Shown here: positions 8,332 to 17,122 of the stretch, in pieces
Layout: every line of letters starts with the position of its first letter
How positions within the stretch are numbered: the stretch's first letter is position 1
Assembly: GCA_031430595.1 (NCBI GenBank)
Contig: JANPBU010000013.1
Location: 217,181 to 281,180 of the forward strand
Source: JANNBN01 sp031430595
Lineage (GTDB): Bacteria > Actinomycetota > Acidimicrobiia > Acidimicrobiales > JANYDT01
DNA length: 64,000 bases
Direction: 5' to 3'
Position numbers and translations under genes: made by a program
The notes under the pieces: generated by a model
Database searches by the model: none
The model's input: the letters and a program-made list of their open reading frames with translations, nothing else
What the model was told of the DNA's origin: nothing

Positions 8332-9004
8332 AAAGGGTGACCCGGCGAGCGGCGAACCTCCAGTGGGGGCAGTTACAGTCGGGGCGCTTCGACGCAAACC
8401 ACGCCAGGCCCGTGCCCTCGAACGGGTCGAACGAATCCTCGACACGGCGGAACAGGTGTTTGCCGAAGTTGGCTACGAAGCAGCAACCACCAACCTCATT
8501 GCGCTCCAGGCCGATACGTCGGTGGGGTCGCTCTACGAGTTCTTTCCGAACAAGGCAGCCATAGCTGCAGCCCTTGCCGAAAGATACTCTGTACAGATAG
8601 GAAGTCTGTACGACACGCTCATTGTCGACCAGCCAGAAGTTGACGGTGTGCAAATGGTCGAACGTGTGGTTGAAGCACTTGATGATTTTTATCGACGCCA
8701 CCCCGGCGCGGTACCGCTTCTTAACGGTCGCCATACGTCAGAAGAGTTGGCCCAGGCCGGAACCGCACTACAACGGGCACTGGTTCGCCGGGTTGAAGCC
8801 GTGATGGCGGCACGAACCGCTATCCCCGCCCCCCGACGTTTGCTGGTAGCCCAGGTCATCGCCGAGACTGCTCGGTCGTTGTTGGTGTTGGCCGACGAAG
8901 TACCACTGCATCAACGTAAAGCCGTGATTCGCGAGGTGGAGCGAGCGATAACCGGTTACCTCCATCAACTCGGCCTCGACGCAGAATTGGAACCAACCCC
9001 GTGA
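8324..9004 (+). CDS. TetR-family transcriptional regulator
   Basis: The protein has 226 residues. Residues about 28-75 form the TetR DNA-binding domain: RILDTAEQVFAEVGYEAATTNLIA followed by the recognition helix region SVGSLYEFFPNK, the family hallmark. The larger C-terminal part is helical and should bind an effector and form the dimer. The gene overlaps the hydrolase by 8 bp and shares GTGA with the following RidA-like gene, so hydrolase, regulator, RidA and thioesterase form one operon; regulation of that operon or of the divergent acyl-CoA dehydrogenase is plausible (inference). Confidence 0.9.
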   Translation: MAKKGDPASGEPPVGAVTVGALRRKPRQARALERVERILDTAEQVFAEVGYEAATTNLIALQADTSVGSLYEFFPNKAAIAAALAERYSVQIGSLYDTLIVDQPEVDGVQMVERVVEALDDFYRRHPGAVPLLNGRHTSEELAQAGTALQRALVRRVEAVMAARTAIPAPRRLLVAQVIAETARSLLVLADEVPLHQRKAVIREVERAITGYLHQLGLDAELEPTP

Positions 9005-9393
9005 ACCATGAACTTCAAGCGCAAGGCATTGCACCGGCTGCAGCCACCTACGCGTTAGCGATGATGATTCCGGCCGGAAGTAACGTTGTGCATACCGCTG
9101 GAATTGTTCCGACGAAACCAGACGGTGATGTTGCTCTCGATTTGAGCGATCAAGCAACCGAAGTCTGGAAAACCATAAGCGCGCTGCTTACTGAAGCATC
9201 AATGCTAGTTAGCGATATCGTTTCGTATACGACATACGTTGTCGATGGCGGCGACCTGACCGTTGTGATGGCAGCACGTGATCAAGCCCTCAAGGGTCAC
9301 CGAGCTGCATCTACGCTTATCGTTGTTCCCAGACTTGCTCGACCCGAATGGTTGGTTGAAATCTCGGTTGTCGCTGCCAAAGTACAGGCGTAA
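9001..9393 (+). CDS. RidA (YjgF/YER057c) family protein
   Basis: The protein has 130 residues from a GTG at 9001 that overlaps the TetR stop (GTGA). It matches the RidA fold: AGIVPTKPDGDVALDLSDQATEVWKTI in the middle and the family C-terminal block ARPEWLVEISVVAAK. Members hydrolyse reactive enamine/imine intermediates released by PLP enzymes. The trimeric active site usually uses an Arg before the C-terminal Glu; here the ARPEWLVEI segment keeps Arg and Glu. It is an operon partner of a thioesterase, so a specialised catabolic role is possible. Confidence 0.85.
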   Translation: MNHELQAQGIAPAAATYALAMMIPAGSNVVHTAGIVPTKPDGDVALDLSDQATEVWKTISALLTEASMLVSDIVSYTTYVVDGGDLTVVMAARDQALKGHRAASTLIVVPRLARPEWLVEISVVAAKVQA

Positions 9394-9395
9394 CT

Positions 9396-9815
9396 ATGGC
9401 GACTCACACCACAACTATCAAGGTTCGTTTCGGTGAACTCGACCCGTACAATCATGTCAATCATACGGTGTACCTGGTTTACCTTGAAGCGGCGCGAACT
9501 GAAGCTATGGAGTCAATTGGCATTCCCATTCATGATCTGGCTTCATTGGGTTGGAATGTAGTGATCACCGACCTTCAGATTAAGTTTCGTGCGCCAGCCA
9601 AAGCCGGTGACACAGTCACAGTCGAAACATGTATTGCCAAAATGGGCATGGTGACGGGTACGTGGGTGCAACGAATTTTGCGAGATGACGTGGTATTGGT
9701 TGAAGCCGAAATGCGGGTTGGTTCCGTAGACATGGCCGGTCGCCCCAAACGCATGACTGCCGAAACGGTTGAGCTGTTCAACACGCTTGTTTCAGAAAGA
9801 AGTATTGACACTTAG
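9396..9815 (+). CDS. 4HBT-type hotdog thioesterase
   Basis: The protein has 139 residues and a single hotdog domain. The N-terminal motif FGELDPYNHVNHTVYLVYLE contains the catalytic Asp and the NHVNH segment of YbgC/4-hydroxybenzoyl-CoA-type thioesterases. It should hydrolyse an acyl-CoA in the cytosol. It starts 3 bp after the RidA-like gene and ends the operon. Its 3' end overlaps the convergent DNA ligase gene by 4 bp, with no room for a terminator between them. Confidence 0.88.
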   Translation: MATHTTTIKVRFGELDPYNHVNHTVYLVYLEAARTEAMESIGIPIHDLASLGWNVVITDLQIKFRAPAKAGDTVTVETCIAKMGMVTGTWVQRILRDDVVLVEAEMRVGSVDMAGRPKRMTAETVELFNTLVSERSIDT

Positions 9816-11356
9816 GTAAGTAACCGCCGAACGGTATCGATGTCGTCGGCTGTACTCGCAGCGCGGTCGCTTCGATAGCCCTTCACCCGGGCAAAGCGCA
9901 GTGCCACACCACCGGGGTACGTCGTTGATTTCAACACCCCATCGAGTGCGATTTCCACAACCAGTTCTGGTCGAACCCAAACAGTGATTCCGGTTTGCGA
10001 AACTTGGCGCATCAGTAGTTCGGTGGTTTGCCAAGCGAGCAGCAGATCGGTGAGCCCTTTGAATGTTTTGCCGACCATCACAAACGTTGGTTCACCGTCG
10101 GGCGAAACCGGGCCACGGGCGCCGAGGTGCAAGTTCGAGAGAAAGCCATGCCGTCGGCCGTGCCCCCATTCGGCTGCCAACACCACCAGATCGAGGGTCT
10201 TGACCGGCTTTACCTTGCGCCAAGACTTTCCTCGACGACCGGCTTCATAGGTACTAAATGCCGCCTTGACCATGGTTCCTTCATGACCGAGAGCGAGTGC
10301 TTCTTCGGCAACTCGCAGCGCAACAGTCGGGTCGTCAGTGATCTCGCCAGGAACAAGGCAATCGGCTGCATGTTCCTGCAACAGTTCGCGTCGATCGACA
10401 AGTGGTCGATCGATTGTGTCGACCCCGTTAAGGTGCAAGACGTCGAACAGAAATAGTCGGAGGTGTTTCTTTCCTTCTCGAATGGCTTCGACTGCGTCGC
10501 CGCTGCCAAAGCGCGACATCGTGTCTTGAAAACGAGATGGTCGCCCGTCAAGTGAAACACTTAATACTTCACCGTCAGCGACCAAACTAAAGACCGGGAT
10601 GTTTCTCACCTGCTCAACAATTTCCGGAAGACGACTGGTTACATCGTTGAGGTTACGGGTGAAAAGCCAGACTTCATCACCGCGCTTATGAACTTGCATT
10701 CGGGCGCCGTCTAGCTTCCACTCAACGGAAGCCATTCCCAACTCAGCAATTGCCTCACCAACAGACGCGGACGTCGCAGCGAGCATCGGTTCGAGGGCCC
10801 GCCCAACTTTAATGGAATCAACGCTCAGCGCTTCGGGTCCGTTTAATCGAACATCAACGGCAATGGCACCAAGGTCACCGTTAAGGGTTCGGGCCCTCCG
10901 AAGCGTTTTCGGGTCAACGCCAAGTGCTGTCGCGAGGCCATCGATCATGATGCCTTCGAGCGAGCCCTGACGTAGTTCCCCCGTCAGCAGTTTGGACAGG
11001 TAGTCGGCACTGGTCTGATCGCAGCGGCGAAACGTCGCGTTGAGCAGTGCAGATCGCTGCCCCGTGGATCCCTCACCCGTAATATCAATAAGCGTGCCTA
11101 TTATTTGGTCGAGTTCAGAAACCGAGAATTCATCAGGATCCTGTGATGGGGCCGTACTTTTGGTGGCAGCCTCAACCGTCGCCCAACCAATACCAATTCG
11201 ACCTTGACGAAGTGCGCCAGTAAGGAGCCCAATAACAATCGGCAGTTCTTCGTTGGTGCTGGCTCGCAGCAGCCGGGTGATGACCTCGGCTTTCGTCTTT
11301 CGAGACCTGGTCGATGCAATCTCGATGCTTGCTTGCGCGACCTCACTCAAGAGCAT
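9812..11356 (-). CDS. ligB: ATP-dependent DNA ligase (LigB type)
   Basis: The protein has 514 residues. An N-terminal DNA-binding domain (about 1-200) is followed by the adenylation domain with the active-site motif EWKLDGAR (Lys214), the LFLFDVLHLNG strand, EGTMVKA, and the K-x-K type motif WRKVKPVKTLD; an OB domain completes the protein. This is the complete core of an ATP-dependent ligase with an N-terminal extension, like the actinobacterial LigB group. It seals nicks and acts in repair rather than replication, for which NAD ligase is used. The start codon overlaps the upstream SDR stop by one base. Confidence 0.92.
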   Translation of the reverse strand: MLLSEVAQASIEIASTRSRKTKAEVITRLLRASTNEELPIVIGLLTGALRQGRIGIGWATVEAATKSTAPSQDPDEFSVSELDQIIGTLIDITGEGSTGQRSALLNATFRRCDQTSADYLSKLLTGELRQGSLEGIMIDGLATALGVDPKTLRRARTLNGDLGAIAVDVRLNGPEALSVDSIKVGRALEPMLAATSASVGEAIAELGMASVEWKLDGARMQVHKRGDEVWLFTRNLNDVTSRLPEIVEQVRNIPVFSLVADGEVLSVSLDGRPSRFQDTMSRFGSGDAVEAIREGKKHLRLFLFDVLHLNGVDTIDRPLVDRRELLQEHAADCLVPGEITDDPTVALRVAEEALALGHEGTMVKAAFSTYEAGRRGKSWRKVKPVKTLDLVVLAAEWGHGRRHGFLSNLHLGARGPVSPDGEPTFVMVGKTFKGLTDLLLAWQTTELLMRQVSQTGITVWVRPELVVEIALDGVLKSTTYPGGVALRFARVKGYRSDRAASTADDIDTVRRLLT

Positions 11357-12126
11357 CAGGTGTGAACACCGCCATCAACGATGAGGCTTTGGCCGGTCAT
11401 ATAGGACGATGCATCGGAGGCCAGGAATGCGACGGCACCATCAAGCTCGTGGGTGGCCCCAACGCGTCGCAATGGGATCATCGTTTCGAAGGTTTTGAGG
11501 GCCTCGGGGTTATTCGTGAGATCTTCGGTCATCTCTGACGGGAACATACCGGGGCACAGCGCGTTGACTCGGATGCCGTAGCGCCCCCACTGCAACGCCA
11601 ATTCCCTGGTCAGCCCAATTAGACCAGATTTGGCTGCGACGTATCCGGCCTGAGGCAATACGCCGTCTGACAGATGCCCGGCGACGCTCGCCACCATAAC
11701 GACCGAACCCGATTTCTTTTGTGCCCGCCAATGGTTGGCCGCTTCACGGGCGATGACGAACGGCGAAACGAGGTCGATCTGGACGACACGCGCAAACTCT
11801 TCAGCGGACTCTTTCAGCGCCGGTTTTACATTCGTAATGCCCGCGTTCGCTATCACGATGTCGAGGCGACCGGTTTGCGCTATCACTGCTGCGATCAGCG
11901 CTTCGTTTGCTTCCGAAGAAGCCACGTCAGCCTCCACAGCGAAAGCTCGATCGCCGAGGCTTGTAACCAGCTGATCAAGGCGATCCTTACGTCGGGCACT
12001 CACCACCACGGTGGCTCCGAGCCCGTGTAAGACCGTGGCGAATCGGGCACCGAGACCCGAACTGGCCCCGGTGATAACTGCGGTTCGTCCGGTCAGATCA
12101 AATGGTGCGAGCGGATTAAAAGTCAT
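11356..12126 (-). CDS. short-chain dehydrogenase/reductase (SDR)
   Basis: The protein has 256 residues from the ATG at 12126; the earlier in-frame start at 12159 is disfavoured because TAGGGT lies 7 nt before 12126, giving a leaderless start. The cofactor motif TGASSGLG is at residues 19-26, NAG (ANAGI) follows, and the catalytic Tyr-x3-Lys is in GYVAAKSG, with a Ser about 13 residues before. This is a classical NAD(P)-dependent SDR; the AEADVA-like segment after strand 3 favours NAD(H). The C-terminal block YMTGQSLIVDGG is intact. The substrate is unknown. It is co-transcribed with the ligase by a TGATG overlap. Confidence 0.92.
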   Translation of the reverse strand: MTFNPLAPFDLTGRTAVITGASSGLGARFATVLHGLGATVVVSARRKDRLDQLVTSLGDRAFAVEADVASSEANEALIAAVIAQTGRLDIVIANAGITNVKPALKESAEEFARVVQIDLVSPFVIAREAANHWRAQKKSGSVVMVASVAGHLSDGVLPQAGYVAAKSGLIGLTRELALQWGRYGIRVNALCPGMFPSEMTEDLTNNPEALKTFETMIPLRRVGATHELDGAVAFLASDASSYMTGQSLIVDGGVHT

Positions 12127-12193
12127 GCTGGCGACCCTACCCGACTGCCTGTCAGGCAATGGAGCTACGCCCTACCTTCCACCGGGGAAAAAG

Positions 12194-12997
12194 TTATTCG
12201 AGGCCGGCTAACCATGATTCGGTAATGCCAGCTGGGGCACCCACCCGTATGAACCACTCCGTGCCGAAGCTCATATTGAACACTTCGTCGGGCATTTCGA
12301 GGAAGAACGAACCGTCGCTAATTTGGCTTTTGTGCGCTTTCATCGACTGCCGTTTTAGCGGGGTGAAAGCCTGCACATCGATAGCAGTGGTGAGCTCGGC
12401 TTCGGGCATACCAAACGGATTGCCGTCATCGGTACCCGGCGTATCGTCATCACCGAAATCAGGAACGTCAACACCAGCCGCCTTAGCCCCCTCCATCATG
12501 CGTTTCATATGATCGCGGTTCATAGTTGCTTCGTACACATACGGTGTTCCGGCGAGTTCGGCAGCACGCTTACCAACCCGGTGGATCGCAATGTGATCAG
12601 GATGGCCGTAGTTGCCATGCCAGTCGTAGCTGGTCAGCACATCAACTGACTCCTCCTTCAAAATCGCAGCTAGGCGTTCGGCGGCTTGATCTATTGGCGC
12701 ATTCATGAAGGCATCAGGATGCGCGTTTTGCTCCCACCCCGTCATGCCCGAGTCTTTGTAGCCAAGAAACTCAAGGCGATGAACACCAAGGGCGGCACAA
12801 GACGCCTCGCATTCAACCCGTCGGCGTTGAGCCAGCGTTTCACCTTCGGCGAGATCGGCAGGAGTCTCGCCATACTCACCACCGGTACCCACAACAAGGA
12901 TTACGCGATGGCCCTGCGCCGCGGCCATCGCCATAGTGCCTCCGGTGGTAATCGCCTCGTCGTCGGGATGCGCGTGAAAACAAAGCAGGGTAGCCAT
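12194..12997 (-). CDS. PIG-L family deacetylase, MshB/Mca-like
   Basis: The protein has 267 residues from the ATG at 12997; the longer reading from 13111 would run through the promoter region. The zinc motif AHPDDE is at residues 9-14 and GHPDH at 131-135, giving the His-Asp-His metal site of LmbE/PIG-L enzymes. In Actinobacteria the closest paralogues are MshB (deacetylation in mycothiol synthesis) and Mca (cleavage of mycothiol S-conjugates). The short length and the RDHMKRMM segment leave the choice open. Presence of this family is consistent with a mycothiol-making host. Confidence 0.8.
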   Translation of the reverse strand: MATLLCFHAHPDDEAITTGGTMAMAAAQGHRVILVVGTGGEYGETPADLAEGETLAQRRRVECEASCAALGVHRLEFLGYKDSGMTGWEQNAHPDAFMNAPIDQAAERLAAILKEESVDVLTSYDWHGNYGHPDHIAIHRVGKRAAELAGTPYVYEATMNRDHMKRMMEGAKAAGVDVPDFGDDDTPGTDDGNPFGMPEAELTTAIDVQAFTPLKRQSMKAHKSQISDGSFFLEMPDEVFNMSFGTEWFIRVGAPAGITESWLAGLE

Positions 12998-13087
12998 AAG
13001 ACCCTCTGGTTTAGTGGAAGTTGAACCCAAACGGTTTCTTTCAACCCGAAAATGCCCGTCATTTGTGACATTTTCGAGCGAAAACAC

Positions 13088-13121
13088 TTGACACTGTGGC
13101 ATGAGGCACACAAGCTATAAC
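13088..13121 (+). promoter_or_regulatory. possible promoter region of the diiron oxidase gene
   Basis: A perfect TTGACA is at 13088-13093 and TATAAC at 13116-13121, but the gap of 22 bp is too long for a standard promoter, so either a different -35 or an extended -10 is used. Downstream, AACCGAG and CTCGGGTT around 13119-13140 can pair imperfectly in the 5' untranslated region before AGGAGA at the ATG (13154). Unlike many genes here, this one has a leader and a Shine-Dalgarno sequence. Confidence 0.35.
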
Positions 13122-13153
13122 CGAGCGAATACTCGGGTTTTCAGGAGACCACC

Positions 13154-14326
13154 ATGACCATCGACAACCATGACCTTGATGCAGCGACATATCTCACCGA
13201 TCGTGAGCGGTTGCACACCGACATGAACAGTGTCGAAGCAATCATGGCGCTCACGAATCGTGATGCGGCGGCAGAACTCTCGGTGGTTCAATCGTCGTTC
13301 GATACCCTTTTCACTTGGGATTACGCCAAGGGCAAACGGCCGCAACTCAACAAACTGTACGAGAAGGCCAAAGCCAGCCAATGGGATGGCGAACGCGATC
13401 TTGATTGGTCCATCGATGTCGACATCGAAAAGGTAGTTACTGAGCTCTCGGTCGCAACCCCAGCCGATGCATGGATACGCGAACGCGCCGTCGAGGAAGG
13501 ATTGTTCAAGGGCTGGTCAGACAAAGAGTGGCTGCAACTCGGAATCGAAGGTCAAAACTGGCGGTTGTCACAATTCATGCATGGCGAACAGGGCGCGCTG
13601 ATCTGTACCGCTCGAATCACCGAAACGGTGCCGTGGTACGACGCCAAGTTGTACGCAGCAACGCAGGTCATGGACGAAGCTCGTCACGTTGAAGTGTTCG
13701 CCAAATACCTCGATCTAAAGCTGTCGGGCTACTACCCCATCAATGCTCATCTTGAGGCACTACTCAAAGACATTATTCAAGACAGCCGATGGGACGTGAC
13801 CTATCTCGGAATGCAAATCATGGTGGAAGGTCTGGCCCTTGCCGCATTCGGGTTCCTTCATATGCTCACTTCGGAGCCGCTTCTGAAGAACCTGCTTCGA
13901 TACGTTATGAGCGACGAAGCACGCCACGTTGCCTTTGGGGTGCTCACGCTTAAGGAAGTCTACGAAGATATGAGTGCAGCCGAAATCCGCGAACGCCAAG
14001 AGTTTGCGTTCGAGTGCGGCGTACGTATGCGCGACCGGTTCCTTATGCAAGAGGTGTGGGATCGTATGGGTGTAGATGTTCGCAAAATGGTGAAAATCCA
14101 GCTCGATATGCCAAACGAATACAAAGACTTCCAACGATTGCTCTTCTCGAAAATTGTTCCGAACTGTAAGAAGCTTGGTCTCCTCGACGCCGGCGATGGT
14201 TGGCTACGCAAGAAGTGGACCGAACTTGGTGTCATCGAATTCGAAAACTGGGCGAATACCGGGGATGAGTACTTGACGATGGATGTAGTCGAGGCCGACC
14301 GTGCATCCGGCGCACTAGCCAGCTAG
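13154..14326 (+). CDS. ferritin-like diiron oxidase/oxygenase
   Basis: The protein has 390 residues, mostly helical. A complete carboxylate-bridged diiron site can be read: Glu145 (HGEQG), Glu175 and His178 (DEARH), Glu225 (MVEGL), and Glu255 and His258 (DEARH again). The paired E-x2-H motifs belong to the R2/ferritin-like superfamily, which includes desaturases, AurF-type N-oxygenases and R2-like oxidases. The substrate is not visible, and no partner such as a ferredoxin or RNR large subunit is adjacent, so a stand-alone oxidase is more likely than a ribonucleotide reductase. AGGAGA precedes the ATG. Confidence 0.85.
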   Translation: MTIDNHDLDAATYLTDRERLHTDMNSVEAIMALTNRDAAAELSVVQSSFDTLFTWDYAKGKRPQLNKLYEKAKASQWDGERDLDWSIDVDIEKVVTELSVATPADAWIRERAVEEGLFKGWSDKEWLQLGIEGQNWRLSQFMHGEQGALICTARITETVPWYDAKLYAATQVMDEARHVEVFAKYLDLKLSGYYPINAHLEALLKDIIQDSRWDVTYLGMQIMVEGLALAAFGFLHMLTSEPLLKNLLRYVMSDEARHVAFGVLTLKEVYEDMSAAEIRERQEFAFECGVRMRDRFLMQEVWDRMGVDVRKMVKIQLDMPNEYKDFQRLLFSKIVPNCKKLGLLDAGDGWLRKKWTELGVIEFENWANTGDEYLTMDVVEADRASGALAS

Positions 14327-14357
14327 CACTCACTCGCTTTGGCGAAGCGCTTCAGCC

Positions 14358-14363
14358 TATAGT
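14358..14363 (+). promoter_or_regulatory. -10 box TATAGT, leaderless start
   Basis: TATAGT ends 8 nt before the ATG at 14372, the distance expected when transcription starts at or next to the start codon. No Shine-Dalgarno sequence is present. No convincing -35 is seen. Confidence 0.45.
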
Positions 14364-14371
14364 GGGCTGAT

Positions 14372-15268
14372 ATGAGTACCTACGATCAAGCATCAAGAGC
14401 ACTTTCGGGTGCTCTTGAGCCATTTGTTGGCTCGGTCTACTTTGCCAAAGAGTGTCACGAGGCTTACGAGTCACTGGGTTTTGCAGCTTCAACGCGAACC
14501 GCGAACGGCGTCATGCTTCCTGATGGCCCCGCTTACTTCACCAGTCGAGGGTCACTCATGGGCCAGGTTCCTGGTGAAGTGGTTGCCGCTGCGTTCGGCG
14601 TGTTCAACCCAGCGGCAGTGATTGCGTCGGTATCGTTTGGTTGGTCAATCGCCGACGCCCAAACGATGCGCTCGACCCGGGCCACTGCGACAGTCGCGCA
14701 ATTGAAAAGAGTTCTTGGAGATCAACCCGACGGTGTAAGCGACGTTCGTGAGGCGCTTGCTCGGGCAGTTGGTGCCTGCCAACCTGCCGGACGACCTTTG
14801 TTCGCCGGGGCTGTTTCAGGTGACGTGCCGAGCGATGAACTTGGCGCCGCATGGCACCTTGGCGACTGCCTTCGCGAATACCGCGGAGACTCACATACCG
14901 CAGCGTGGATTGGGGCAGGGTTTGACGCTGTAGAAATCGGATTGCTGACCGAACGTTTCTGGGGCCTTCCACAAAAATCGTATGTCCGCACACGAGCCTG
15001 GACCGATGACCAGTTAGATGCCGGCATCGAACGATTGACGTCGCGGGGCTTACTCACCGCCGATGGCCTTACTGACCGGGGGCAAGCTGTGCGCGAAGGT
15101 ATTGAAGCGGCAACCGATGCCCAAATGCAACGACCGATCGAAGCCATGGGCGATCGCCTGATACTAGCCATCGACTTGCTGAAGGGCTGGTCAAAACAAG
15201 TTCAAGCCGAACATGGCTATCCGGCCTCAGGACCAATGGACCTCGCCAACGCAATCACGAAGGCGTAA
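14372..15268 (+). CDS. SCO6745-family protein
   Basis: The protein has 298 residues. Its architecture and segments such as EPFVGSVYFAKECHEAYESLGF, AAFGVFNPAAV and the C-terminal TDDQLDAGIERLTSRGLL-type helix-turn-helix-like region match the SCO6745 family of Actinobacteria, which often contains a MarR-like winged helix near the C-terminus. The function is not established; members have been linked to secondary metabolism or regulation only by context (family knowledge). It is followed after 5 bp by the LigD-polymerase-domain gene and is probably co-transcribed with it. Confidence 0.75.
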   Translation: MSTYDQASRALSGALEPFVGSVYFAKECHEAYESLGFAASTRTANGVMLPDGPAYFTSRGSLMGQVPGEVVAAAFGVFNPAAVIASVSFGWSIADAQTMRSTRATATVAQLKRVLGDQPDGVSDVREALARAVGACQPAGRPLFAGAVSGDVPSDELGAAWHLGDCLREYRGDSHTAAWIGAGFDAVEIGLLTERFWGLPQKSYVRTRAWTDDQLDAGIERLTSRGLLTADGLTDRGQAVREGIEAATDAQMQRPIEAMGDRLILAIDLLKGWSKQVQAEHGYPASGPMDLANAITKA

Positions 15269-15273
15269 CCAGG

Positions 15274-16314
15274 ATGGCGTCCTCTGCACCCGATGAGGCA
15301 GCCGTGCTTGAGGTTGATGATCGTCAGATTCGAATCACCAGCCCCGACAAAGTCTTTTTCCCAGGCATCGGGGCGACGAAGCTTGACCTCGCAGAATTTT
15401 ACCTGTCGATTCGCGACCCGTTCCTTCGGGCAAACGGGGGGCGGCCGTCAATGATGGAACGATATCCTGACGGTGCATCGGGCAAGTCGTTCTTTCAAAA
15501 ACGGGTACCGGACCACGCGCCCGATTGGTTGCAAACGGCAGTCGTTTCAACCCCAAACGGAACCGAATCAAATGCGCTGGTTTTAGCCGATGTTTCGCAC
15601 GTTCTTTGGGCCGTGAATTTGGGCTGCCTCGGGTTTCATCCGTGGCCCTCTTTGTCGGTAACACCGCAGATTACAAACGAACTACGAATCGATCTTGATC
15701 CGCAACCCGGCGTTACGTTCGACATGGTTCGCGAAGCAGCGTTTGAGGTGAATTCGTTTCTTAGTGAATGCAATATGCGTGCGTTCATAAAGACGACCGG
15801 CAGCCGCGGGTTGCATATCTACATACGACTTGAACCGAAATACGATTCGTTTGTTGTTCGTTCAGCTGCGGTCGCACTAGCACGCGAAATGGAGCGACGT
15901 CGACCAGACCTCGTCACAGCCCAGTGGTGGAAAGAGCAACGCGGTACACGGGTCTTTATTGACTTCAACCAAAACGCTCCGCACAAAACGGTGTTCGCAG
16001 CATGGGCCGTTCGGCCAAGGGTTGGTGGCCAGGTGTCGACCCCATTCAGTTGGGATGAACTGGCAACCATCGATCCTGAGCAATTGACCATTCCTGTTGT
16101 CGTAGATCGATTCCGCGTCAGTGGCGATCCGTGGTCTGACATGGTTGATCAACCACAGACACTTGACCCACTTTTGGCATTTCACCGAGCCGACCAAGAG
16201 GCTGGCCTTGGTGATGCACCGTGGCCGCCCGTGTATCCGAAGATGCCTGGTGAACCGCCGCGGGTGGCCCCAAGCCGAGCCAAAAAACCAACCAAAGACG
16301 CAACGACCACGTGA
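15274..16314 (+). CDS. LigD-type polymerase/primase domain protein, stand-alone
   Basis: The protein has 346 residues and is a single archaeo-eukaryotic primase-type polymerase domain as found in LigD. The metal motif Asp140-x-Asp142 (RIDLDPQPG) and the nucleotide-binding TTGSRGLHIY (about 175-184) are intact, and WWKEQRGTRVFIDFNQN carries the third Asp. Here the polymerase is not fused to the ligase or 3'-phosphoesterase domains. In the family it inserts ribo- or deoxynucleotides at breaks during non-homologous end joining with Ku. No ku gene is in the window. It shares GTGA with the next gene. Confidence 0.9.
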   Translation: MASSAPDEAAVLEVDDRQIRITSPDKVFFPGIGATKLDLAEFYLSIRDPFLRANGGRPSMMERYPDGASGKSFFQKRVPDHAPDWLQTAVVSTPNGTESNALVLADVSHVLWAVNLGCLGFHPWPSLSVTPQITNELRIDLDPQPGVTFDMVREAAFEVNSFLSECNMRAFIKTTGSRGLHIYIRLEPKYDSFVVRSAAVALAREMERRRPDLVTAQWWKEQRGTRVFIDFNQNAPHKTVFAAWAVRPRVGGQVSTPFSWDELATIDPEQLTIPVVVDRFRVSGDPWSDMVDQPQTLDPLLAFHRADQEAGLGDAPWPPVYPKMPGEPPRVAPSRAKKPTKDATTT

Positions 16315-17117
16315 CAAAAATAAACACGATCAAAATAACCACGACCGGGATAACCACCATCGGTATCGATGCCGATGACACTCTGTGGCACAACGAAGAC
16401 GGCTTTCATAAAGTCGAGCAAACCTTTGTTGACGTCGTCTCACCGCACCTCGCCGCTGGTGTGGCGAACTCACCAACTGACGTTCTCAACGCACTCGCCG
16501 ATCAAGAACGACAAAACGTAAAGGTGTTTGGTTACGGGGTCAAAAGTTTCATGTTTTCGATGGTGGAAACCGCGGTTGCTCTGACGGATGGTCGTATCCC
16601 AGCACAACGGCTCACCATTCTTATTGACGCAGGCCGAAACCTGCTGACCCGACCCGTTGAACTATTCGAAGGAATCGACAAAACGTTGACTCATCTGGCC
16701 AAAGAGTTTCAATTGGTGCTCATCACAAAGGGCGACCAACACCATCAGAGCGCGAAGGTTACCGAGTCTGGGTTGGCTCACCATTTCCGCTCGATTGAAG
16801 TTGTTCAAGAAAAAGATGTGCGTACTTATGAACGAATTATGGCTAAACATGAAACCGATCCGCATCGATTTTTGATGATCGGGAATTCGGTCAAATCAGA
16901 CGTGCTTCCCGTGCTTGAGGCCGGTGGTGCTGCCATACATATTCCGTACAGTGTTACGTGGGCTCTTGAACACGCCGAAGTCGAACCTCATCACATCGAG
17001 TCTGGCCGGTTTCACAAACTCGAATCACTTCATCTGGTTCCCGGGCACCTCGCTCAACTGGAACACCTCATTCAACTGGCACACCTCGCTCAGCTTCCAC
17101 AAAACACGACAACCTAA
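16311..17117 (+). CDS. HAD-superfamily hydrolase
   Basis: The protein has 268 residues from a GTG overlapping the LigD-polymerase stop by 4 bp. HAD motif I is Asp20-x-Asp22-x-Thr24 (IDADDTLWHNE), motif II is ITKGD, and the acidic motif is GNSVKSDV. The overall length and DDTLWHNE match YjjG/phosphatase-type members, which remove phosphate from small metabolites such as nucleotides. The N-terminus is rich in Thr and Ile in a repeat-like run, and the C-terminus ends in three copies of an 18-bp coding repeat, so both ends look like recent sequence expansion. Confidence 0.87.
   Translation: MTKINTIKITTTGITTIGIDADDTLWHNEDGFHKVEQTFVDVVSPHLAAGVANSPTDVLNALADQERQNVKVFGYGVKSFMFSMVETAVALTDGRIPAQRLTILIDAGRNLLTRPVELFEGIDKTLTHLAKEFQLVLITKGDQHHQSAKVTESGLAHHFRSIEVVQEKDVRTYERIMAKHETDPHRFLMIGNSVKSDVLPVLEAGGAAIHIPYSVTWALEHAEVEPHHIESGRFHKLESLHLVPGHLAQLEHLIQLAHLAQLPQNTTT
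17046..17099 (+). repeat. 18-bp coding tandem repeat x3
   Basis: Three copies of a CACCTCGCTCAACTGGAA-like unit (17046-17063, 17064-17081, 17082-17099) encode the tail motifs HLAQLE, HLIQLA and HLAQLP of the HAD hydrolase. The period is a multiple of three, so frame is kept. Confidence 0.75.
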
Positions 17118-17122
17118 CGACG

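Noticed and set aside
9796..9816. Terminator between thioesterase and ligase
   Set aside because: The two genes overlap by 4 bp and no stem is visible.
13088..13121. Textbook sigma-70 promoter TTGACA/TATAAC
   Set aside because: The boxes are 22 bp apart, so only a weak call was kept.
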